Source: Terebella lapidaria
Taxonomy: Eukaryota; Annelida; Polychaeta; Terebellida; Terebellidae
NCBI GenBank assembly: GCA_949152475.1
Contig: OX424562.1
Location: 3,410,001-3,474,000, forward strand
Direction: 5' to 3'
DNA: 64,000 bases
In this document: in pieces, positions 55,522 through 64,000 of the stretch
Numbering within the stretch: the first letter of the stretch is position 1
Layout of the letters: each line of letters begins with the position of its first letter
Translations under genes and position numbers: made by a program
The notes under the pieces: generated by a model
What the model saw: only the letters and a program-made list of their open reading frames with translations
Told to the model about the DNA's origin: nothing
Databases searched by the model: none

Positions 55522-56040
55522 ATGAGATCTCGATTCGCAAAGTCGAGATCTAGAATTATTGAGTCGTGATCATTGTGGTTACAAGTCCTCCCAAGGAGCC
55601 TTTGTTACCAACAGTTGTCATGACAACTAACTGGTCAATCATGCAATGTGCGTGATAAATGCAACTATATTTTCATGGAAAGTAATGCATTTTAATGAAT
55701 TGTCAAACGGCTTCTGCAGTTTGTTGGCAAGTTCACAGTTTCAAATGGTTGTGAGTTCAAACCAATGAAGATATTGATGCGGAATTGAACCATTGCATTC
55801 AGCCAAGTTATACTTGTATGTTCATATTATTCTTACTTTAATAGTGTCTTCAATTCAAGAGGAAGACTAAGTGAGTCGAGATCCAGACTTAGTAAGTTGA
55901 GATCTTGACCTTGTACTTCGAGATTCCGAGTTTCTAATTCAAATTCTCGAATCGAGATCACGACTTTGTAATTCGACATCTCGACTTTGTATATGGAGGT
56001 CTTGACTTTTAATTCGAGATCTTGAGTTTATAATTTACAA
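55522..56040. repeat. CGAGATCTCGACTTTG array in two blocks around a core
   Basis: Units of GAGATCTCGATTCGCAAAGT or GTCGAGATC-type text occur at 55,522-55,572 and, after a core of about 285 bp, densely at 55,865-56,040, in both orientations. The layout (array, core, array) parallels 50,528-51,355. Confidence 0.6.
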
Positions 56041-56764
56041 CATGGCCTTCGTAGAATATTTCTGATTACTAATTCCTATTGGCAATTGAAATAATCTCCA
56101 ATCATAGCACAAAACAAAGTAAGTATGTGTCCAGTTTGAGTTGGATGAGGCAAGGTTCCCACAGCCCGTTAAGACTGAATGTCATCAATAATGGCACACA
56201 CAAAACGTTTCTGGCAAAATGTTTGATGTGGAGTATCAAAAAGTGAGATAATCACCAATAAATACTGTCAAATATGGTTTATTTATAGCTGAAATCACCC
56301 AGTAAATCCCAAATTGGTAGGGAAGAGGTGTTAGAGTATTATCAACATGATTTTTTGCTGCAATCATTAGTATAAAGCGATGTATTCATTGCTATAAGGC
56401 CTCTAAAACATTAATGATATCTTAAACCCCATAACATCCTATGGATTAATACAGACGTAATCTCTCTCAGCACAATCTTGGAAAAAGGAAGGTTTCGAGT
56501 TCCGTAATCGTCAATGGCGTTTAACATGTGGTAATCAAAACCTTGACATTCAATGAATATTTAGATTTGATGAATTTATTTGCATTAAAATTCAAAATTG
56601 TCCAACAGCGGTTAGAGGTTACATGTCGTCATGGGTAAACTTTATTCCAGGCGATATAGTAAATATATCAGGCATTGAGAGGAGGTATATTTTTTCATGT
56701 GGATAGCATTCGTACCTCCGTCATATGAAACACCTCTCTAAAGTTGTGCCTTCTAATTGTATTA
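56041..56764. other. Intergenic stretch, no recognised gene
   Basis: Nothing recognised. A 33-bp local duplication (AAGGAAAATCATTGGCACC) straddles 56,785-56,840 at the start of the following duplication. Confidence 0.4.
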
Positions 56765-58464
56765 TCACATATGACCCATTTCAAGTACAAGGAAAATCAT
56801 TGGCACCCATTTCGAGTAGAAGGAAAATCATTGGCACCACCGTATATATTCGAGCTATGTTTGCATTGTCATCAGACTGTATAAGTCACGTACGTCGACG
56901 TGTATAATGTGCATGAGACATGGTGTCACCAGAAGGTAATAAATCGGCACAAGACCACAGATGATTTAGACAATATGTCCCCATTTATCATCGTGCGATC
57001 ACACAATAACTCACGATTTATCATCATGCAATTAGCGCCCAAAGACCTAGTAGCTTCTATGTCTATACACCATGACAGGTGTGGGCTAATTGGCCACAGA
57101 GTTGAAAACGATCAGAATGCAGTAACATCCCATCCTAGTCATTCATCACTGTCTGTGTCTGTCATATGGACTCGGATGAGGGATTGCAGGCAGATTGAAT
57201 GTCATGCATGTCTACTGAAATGAAAGCTCAAATCTGCTTATATGCAGCTGCAGTGTTAATCGGTCAATAAAGGCAGTAATCTGAGATCCTCTGTGGCTTA
57301 CTGTGACTATATATTGCTAACTTACTAAATCAATAACCACTGTGCAACTCTGCAAGTAGCATTGGAGTTGAAGATTAAGATAATGTGAGTTATATAATAT
57401 TTATCAAAATCCTTCCTCCACCAATGCAAAACGAAAATCTCATGAAGCTTATCAAGGAATAATAAAAATGAATTCACTAATCACCCGAATAACCATCAAG
57501 CATATTTTCTGACAGCTCCTCAAGCACTTGATGAACCAATTTCACACTCATGAAAACTATTAGCAATTATCAATTTCCACTTGTGACAGGGTTTGACATC
57601 ATCAATATTTTGAAGGCTCCATTGCAGTTTGTAGCTCGCGTTATGGAAGCAATGGAAACACAAAACCAACAAAACCATACCTCTGAAATTCCTTTTATCC
57701 ATCTATCTGAATTGGCATATTTTCCTTGATTTCAGCTCCCGAATAAACCAAATTATGTTCGTTTCTGTAATATAGTATGATGTCCCAGTGTATATTTTGG
57801 TCCTCACGTGTCCGAAAACGATTCTAAGCACTAAGCACTAGCTTCATGCGACTCGTTGCAAGTCTATCAAGCATGTGCAATTTATTACCCTAGGTAATAT
57901 GAATAATTATTTTTTGGTAAACACGAATATTACAGCTAACTTTACCACAAAGGATATATACAGGACACCATTGCCATTAAGCTCATTTTAATGTATACAT
58001 AATACAATCACCGTGACATGAGGAAATGACAGTACTCATAATTCAAGATTCTGCATGATAAAAAAAATCGCCACGTTAACAAGCAAATGGGGCATGTCAT
58101 ACACTCATTCAACAGGGGCAGCGTTGTACTTGGGGGTACATTTTGGCGCTGAATCACAAATGGATATTGTTTGTAATCAACAATCACATAAATGATCGTG
58201 GTAAAATTACGTGTATGTTTTCTGCTAATGCCAGAAAGCAGGATTACGACGTCATGTGTAACATCAAAACAGTGCTGCCAGCTGGCGATTGCAGATATTT
58301 CTGAGCATGCTGAACTACAGTTACACAACACTATGATACATACATGTATCAATATACATTCATAATATGACATGTAGTTATCAGAAACTTGTCAGGGAGA
58401 CACCTTAGAAAAACTTGATACTGGTCATGGAAACATGTCAGACCACCTCTGACTTGAAACTCTT

Positions 58465-58785
58465 CAGGGAGACATGCCAGACCAAACCTTGCCTTGAAAC
58501 TTGTCAGGGAGACATGCCAGACCAAACCTTGCCTTGAAACTTGTCAGGGAGACATGCCAGACCAAACCTTGACTTGAAACTTGTCAGGGAGACATGCCAG
58601 ACCAAACCTTGACTTGAAACTTGTCAGGGAGACATGTCAGACCAAATCTTGACTTCACACTTGTCAGGGAGACATGTCAGACCGACCCTTGACTTGGATC
58701 TTGCCAGGGGGACATGTCAGACTATAACTTGGCTTGAGACTTGTCAGGGAAATATGTCATACCAATCTGGGACCAGTACACTTAT
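58465..58785. repeat. 40-bp minisatellite, eight units (unit 1)
   Basis: CAGGGAGACATGCCAGACCA-type units start at 58,465 and recur every 40 bp to 58,745. A degenerate outlier lies at 58,393. The partner array in unit 2 has six. Confidence 0.92.
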
Positions 58786-60040
58786 AGTGAACACATCATT
58801 ACTTAATGGGTGCCATGCTTTTGACTTTCATAGCATGGCAATCAGAATAAGCAAACAGGGAAGTTCAATGCAAGTTACATACTTTAAAAGATACAACAGA
58901 CATTTGTGTTGTTGCTCATACCCGCAATGGAAGTGTGTAGTGGTTAAACACACAACCTCGTGGCAGACTCATTTTCCCTCAGGACTCAATCAATGATGAA
59001 AAATTTATAACAAATAGAATTCAAGCAATAGTGTATCGCTGATAGGAAGTCTGTAAGGCTGTGAACCCCAAATTGGATGTTGTAAGAAAATCTGAGATTT
59101 TTTTCTGTAAGGCTGTTCGGAAAGTCTGTGATTTCCTGACATGATTGATCAATGCCAAATCCGACCTATTCACAAAGTTTGATTGGCTAGAAAGATATGA
59201 CTACATGCGTATGTATGTGGTTAAATATGAGAATTTGAAAATTTCGGTCTGTTGAGGGTTTAGTTGATACTCAGCATCTGATGAATGCACATTCAATTGA
59301 TTCGGCAAATATATGGAAATTGGACATGTCCCACTTCCCTGCATGGAATTGTACAGAAACGCTTATGTCAAGGTTTTGATGATGGTAATAATGTAAGTAT
59401 CCATCTATTTCCACCAATACAGCCAAATTTTGATGATTCCAATAACGAACGTAAAATACATTTTGCAATATAAAAAAGCCTGACCGAACAGTTTATCAAA
59501 AAACACACTGAATATCACTGAAAGCCACACTGAAAATCACTGAAATATCACGAATATCACTGAAAGCCACACTGAAAACATAACTAACATTATCAGGGGC
59601 AAATATTACATATAGAAGGATGTAGAATTAGTGCAAAACTGCCAAACAACAGAACGAATCTATGTAAATCTCGTGTATGTACCTTGATATATAACCAGAG
59701 TATAAGTACCTAATACTAACCAAAACGCTACTGACCTGATAGTTTACAGGGCGGTAGATATCCACCATGGATTTGCTGTCTTTTCCTCCTTCTAAAACAA
59801 ACCTTGAAAAAAAAATCAGAATGACAATTATGGTTCGCCAATTTACCAATGAAATTTGCCAGGATACCAATGTTGATCTTTTCCCTATCAATTTTCACAA
59901 AATAAGAATACGTTCTGATAAACAGAAGTTGTTAGGCCATCAAACTCTCAAATGGTATGATACAATGGTTATATGTGGGTTTTTATCGATAAATGAAGAT
60001 AACAATTTGAGAGTACCATTAATCCATATGATTTTTCAAC

Positions 60041-60115
60041 ATTATGTTCATTTCTATATTTCATGTGTACATTTAATAAGTGAATTTTGAAATAAACAAG
60101 TTGAATTGAATTGAA
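60041..60115 (+). mobile_element. 75-bp LINE 3'-tail insertion with 8-bp target duplication
   Basis: TTTTCAAC flanks the insert on both sides (60,033-60,040 and 60,116-60,123), while unit 2 has one copy at the same site (about 63,591-63,598). The insert has AAATAAAC near its end and a TTGAA tail repeated three times, as expected for a 5'-truncated LINE inserted by target-primed reverse transcription. Confidence 0.8.
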
Positions 60116-60290
60116 TTTTCAACCAGTCTCAAAAATTCTGGCTAGTGAAACGCCATGATTCTCTTTCGGCGTTACTCCACTGGACCAGTGGCAACCAGGA
60201 CTCCCATTACTTACCCAAACAATACAATCTTGGTATGCATGTACAAACCAGCGCAGACGACTATGAAACAACGAACACACAAAATATGTA

Positions 60291-63200
60291 TCACATGTGA
60301 TCCATTTTAAATATAAGGAAAATCATTGGCACCACCGCATATATTCAAGCTATGTTTGCATTGTCATCAAACTGTATAAGTCAAGTACGTCAACCTCTAT
60401 AAGTTGCATGAGACATGGTGTCACCAGAAAGTAATAAATCGGCACAAAACCACAGATGATTTAGACAATATGTCCCCATTTATCATCGTGCAATCACACA
60501 ATACCTCACGATTTATCATCATGCAATTAGCGCCCAAAGACCTAGTTGCTTTTATATCTATACACCATGACAGGTGTAGGCTAATTGGCCACAGAGTTGA
60601 AAACGATCACAATAAAGTAACATCCCATCCTAGTCATTCATCACTATCTGCGTCTGTCATATGGACTCGGATGAGGGATTGCAGGCAGATTGAAAGTCAT
60701 GTATGTCTACTGAAATGAAGGTGTATATATATACATGTATTTTAATTCATTCGTTTTGTGTTTCATATTATGATCGTGTTATACATGTGTATTTTGTCTT
60801 GTATATGTAGAGCTTTAGATATTAAATGTCGTGCCCACAGAACTGGTGTTGGTTTAAAGCTCAAATCTGCTTATATGCAGCTGGTGTTAATCGGTCAATA
60901 AAGGCAGTAATCTGAGACCCTCTGTGGCTTACTGTGACTATATATTGCTCACTTACTAAATCAATAACCACTGTGCAACTCTGCAAGTAGCATTGGAGTT
61001 GAAGATTAAGATAATGTGAGTTAATATTTATCAAAATCCTTCCTCCACCAATGCAAAACGAAAATCTCATGAAGCTTATCAAGGAATAATAAAAATGAAT
61101 TCACTAATCACCCGAATAACCATCAAGCATATTTTCTGACAGCTCCTCAAGCACTTGATGAACCAATTTCACACTCATGAAAACTATTAGCAATTATCAA
61201 TTTCCACTTGTGACAGGGTTTGACATCATCAATATTTTGAAGGTTCCAATGCAGTGTGTGTGTTGCGTAATGGAAGCAATGGAAACACAACACCAACAAA
61301 ACCATACCTTTGAAATTCCTTTTATCCATCTATCTGAATTGGCATATTTTCCTTGATTTCAGCTCCCGAATAAACCAAATTATGTTCGTTTCTGTAATAT
61401 AGTATGATGTCCCAGTGTATATTTTGGTCCTCACGTGTCTGAAAACGATTCTAAGCACTAAGCACTAGCTTCATGCGACTCGTTGCAAGTCGTTGCAAGT
61501 ATATCAAGCATGTGCAATTTATTACCCTAGGTAATATGAATAATTATTTTTTGGTAAACACGAATATTACAGCTAACTTTACCACAAAGGATATACACAG
61601 GACACCATTGCCATTAAGCTCATTTTAATTTATACATAATACAATCACCGTGACATGAGGAAATGACAGTACTCATAATTCAAGATTCTGCATGATAAAA
61701 AAAATCGCCACGTTAACAAGCAAATGGGGCATGTCATACACTCATTCAACAGGGGCAGCGTTGTACTTGGGGGTACATTTTGGCGCTGAATCACAAATGG
61801 ATATTGTTTGTAATCAACAATCACATAAATTATCGGGTAAAATTACGTGTATGTTTTCTGCTAATGCCAGAAAGCAGGATTACGACGTCATGTGTAACAT
61901 CAAAACAGTGCTGCCAGCTGGCGATTGCAGATATTTCTGAGCATGCCGAACTACAGTTACACAACACTATGATACATACATGTATCATTATACATTCATA
62001 ATATGACATGTAGTTATCAGAAACTTGTCAGGGAGATACTTCAGAAAAACTTGATACTGGTCATGGAAACATGTCAGACCACCTCTGACTTGAAACTCTT
62101 CAGGGAGACATGTCAGACCAAACCTTGACTTAACACTTGTCAGGGAGACATGCCAGACCAAACCTTGCCTTGAAACTTGTCAGGGAGACATGCCAGACCA
62201 AACCTTGACTTGAAACTTGTCAGGGAGACATGTCAGACCGACCCTTGACTTGAATCTTGCCAGGGGGACATGTCAGACTTATAACTTGGCTTGAAACTTG
62301 TCGGGGAAATATGTCATACCAATCTGGGACCAGTACACTTATAGTGAACACATCATTACTTAATGGGTGCCATGCTTTTGACGTTCATAGCATGGCAATC
62401 AGAATAAGCAAACAGGGAAGTTCAATGCAAGTTACATACTTTAAAAGATACAACAGACATATGTGTTGTTGCTCATACCCGCAATGGAAGTCTGTAGTAG
62501 TTAAACACACAACCTCGTGGCAGACTCATTTTCCCTCAGGACTCAATCAATGATGACAAATTGATAACAAATAGAATTCAAGCAACAGTGTATCGCTGAT
62601 AGGAAGTATGTAAGGCTGTGAACCCCAAATTGGATGTTGTAAGAAAATCTGAGATTTTTTTCTGTAAGGCTGTTCAGAAAGTCTGTGATTTCCTGACATG
62701 ATTGATCAATGTCAAATCCGACCTATTCACAAAGTTTGATTGGCTAGAAAGATATGACTACATGCGTATGTATGTGGTTAAATATGAGAATTTGAAAATT
62801 TCGGTCTGTTGAGGGTTTAGTTGATACTCAGCATCTGATGAATGCACATTCAATTGATTCGGCAAATATATGGAAATTGGACATGTTCCACTTCCCTGCA
62901 CGGAATTGTACAGAAACGCTTATGTCAAGGTTTTGATGATGGTAATAATGTAAGTATCCATCTATTTCCACCAATACAGCCAAATTTTGATGATTCCAAT
63001 AACGAACGTAAAATACATTTTGCAATAGAAAAAAAGTCCTGACCAAACAGTTTATCAAAAAACACACTGAATATCACTGAAAGCCACACTGAAAATCACT
63101 GAAATATCACTGAATATCACTGAAAGCCACACTGAAAACATAACTAACATTATCAGGGGCAAATATTACATATAGAAGGATGTAGAATTAGTGCAAAACT

Positions 63201-63767
63201 GCCAAACAACAGAACGAATCTATGTAAATCTCGTGTATGTACCTTGATATATAGCCAGAGTATAAGTACCTGATACTAACCAAAACGCTCCTGAGCTGAT
63301 AGTTTACAGGGCGGTTGATATTCACCATGGATTGGCTGTTTTTTCTTCCTTCTAAAACAAAACCTTGACAAAAATCAGAATGACAATTATGGTTCGCCAA
63401 TTTACCAATGAAATTTGCCAGGATATCAATGTTGATCTTTTCCCTATCAATTTTCACAAAATAAGAATACGTTCTGATAAACAGAATTTGTTAGGCCATC
63501 AAACTCTCAAATGGTATGATACAATGCGTATATGTGGGTTTTTATCGATAAATGAAAATAACAATTTGAGGGTACCGTCAATCCATATGATTTTCAACCA
63601 GTTTCAAAAAATTGCTGGCTAGTGGAACGCCATGATTCTCGTTCGGCGTTACTCCACTGGACCAGTGGCAACCAGGACTCCCATTATTTACCCAAACAAT
63701 ACAACCTTGGTATGCATGTACAAACCAGCGCAGACGACTGTGAAACAACGAACACACAAAATATGTA
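60291..63767. repeat. 3.5-kb tandem duplication, unit 2
   Basis: The second copy of 56,765-60,290. It has about 137 bp (60,720-60,857) that unit 1 lacks, two fewer minisatellite units and no LINE-tail insertion. The extra 137 bp contain TTTTGTCTTGTATATGTAG, an acceptor-like sequence, but no coding evidence follows. Confidence 0.92.
62101..62342. repeat. 40-bp minisatellite, six units (unit 2)
   Basis: Units start at 62,101, 62,141, 62,181, 62,221, 62,261 and 62,302, the last step being 41 bp. They have the same sequence as the unit 1 array. Confidence 0.92.
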
Positions 63768-63849
63768 CACAAAGGAATCTATGGAAGCCCATAGGTGACA
63801 TGTGCGGGAACAAAATCGTGTTTTTTTTTAATCGTGTTTTTTTAAAAAA

Positions 63850-64000
63850 CCTGTCACGTTCGCACATAGAAAGTTCAAAACTACCACGTTCGCACGTGGA
63901 AGCATTATATGATTTCACGTTCGCACTTAGAAATTTTAAAACCTATCACGTTCGAACGTAGAAACCAATAGGTTGGCACGTTCACACGTAGAAAGTTTCA
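63850..64000. repeat. CACGTTCGCACGTAGAAA array, continuing past the window
   Basis: CACGTTCGCACATAGAAA and variants recur at about 63,856, 63,890, 63,919, 63,948 and 63,978, spaced about 29-35 bp. Each contains a small ACGT...ACGT inverted core. The array is cut by the window edge, so an opposed partner cannot be judged. Confidence 0.7.

Larger units (their letters stand above)
56765..60290. repeat. 3.5-kb tandem duplication, unit 1
   Basis: It runs from TCACATATGACCCATTT to CACACAAAATATGTA and is repeated in the same orientation at 60,291-63,767 with roughly 95% identity by eye. It contains a 40-bp minisatellite, a fragment of the 363-bp repeat (59,390-59,490), an ATCACTGAAAGCCACACTGA microrepeat (59,508-59,580) and a LINE-tail insertion. 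Open frames at 56,900-57,223 and 58,634-58,996 have partners in unit 2, but the differences are mostly amino-acid changing, so I do not call genes. Confidence 0.92.

Noticed and set aside
58465-58785. CRISPR array
   Set aside because: Units are contiguous at 40 bp with no variable spacers, in eukaryotic DNA.
56900-60718. Paired 107- and 104-codon frames in the two 3.5-kb units as a conserved gene
   Set aside because: About ten amino-acid changes over 104 residues with few silent changes; this looks like neutral drift of duplicated non-coding DNA.
58634-62553. Paired 120- and 98-codon frames after the 40-bp minisatellite
   Set aside because: The N-terminal part is translated minisatellite and its length follows repeat number; three of four differences in the shared part change the residue.

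Overview
The window looks like animal nuclear DNA from a marine invertebrate. It is AT-rich, has no bacterial operons, and carries a tRNA-derived SINE, CR1/L2-type LINEs, a Penelope-type reverse transcriptase, Copia and Gypsy LTR elements and a DIRS/Ngaro-type tyrosine-recombinase retrotransposon. That mixture fits amphioxus, hemichordates or lophotrochozoans; I cannot choose among them. No intact host gene could be established. Almost everything recognisable is mobile-element sequence, tandem repeat or segmental duplication.

Layout. 1-2,550: a degenerate minus-strand LINE split by a 572-bp MITE. 4,863-6,840: three consecutive foldback elements, the first built from two opposed arrays of 31-bp units. 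7,970-8,363: a 197-bp tandem duplication. 8,925-11,820: minus-strand Copia remains with one LTR. 11,800-13,330: diverged GGGGCCC repeats with a SINE inside. 14,098-14,760: a two-orientation GCGTTATTA array. 16,732-17,665: a Penelope-type fragment. 19,497-19,836: another foldback with internal arrays. 21,422-about 35,000: a DIRS/Ngaro-type element (minus strand) containing a Gypsy element (23,910-31,590, 161-bp LTRs, target duplication ACATC), which itself contains a 2.7-kb foldback element with about 1.29-kb arms. 34,635-40,672: a tandem segmental duplication fusing part of the SGNH hydrolase-like region with a CR1/L2 LINE. 42,380-43,115: a 92/97-bp minisatellite.

43,160-45,660 (minus strand) holds the decayed remains of a multi-exon protein gene that is either a host gene or a cut-and-paste transposase. 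It is the most gene-like unexplained object in the window. 46,331-46,724 is a second SINE copy. 47,656-48,592 is a 363-bp tandem repeat whose relatives occur near the Penelope fragment and in the 3.5-kb duplication. 50,528-51,355 is a Penelope 3' fragment bracketed by palindromic ATCTCAAAATTTTGAGAT arrays. 51,366-52,780 is a triple repeat rich in CRE and TCAAGGTCA motifs. 56,765-63,767 is a 3.5-kb tandem duplication whose copies differ in minisatellite number and by a small LINE-tail insertion. The window ends inside another short-unit array.

The strongest overall theme is inverted structure. At least eight loci are foldbacks or opposed arrays of short, often self-complementary units, and several are flanked by TA.
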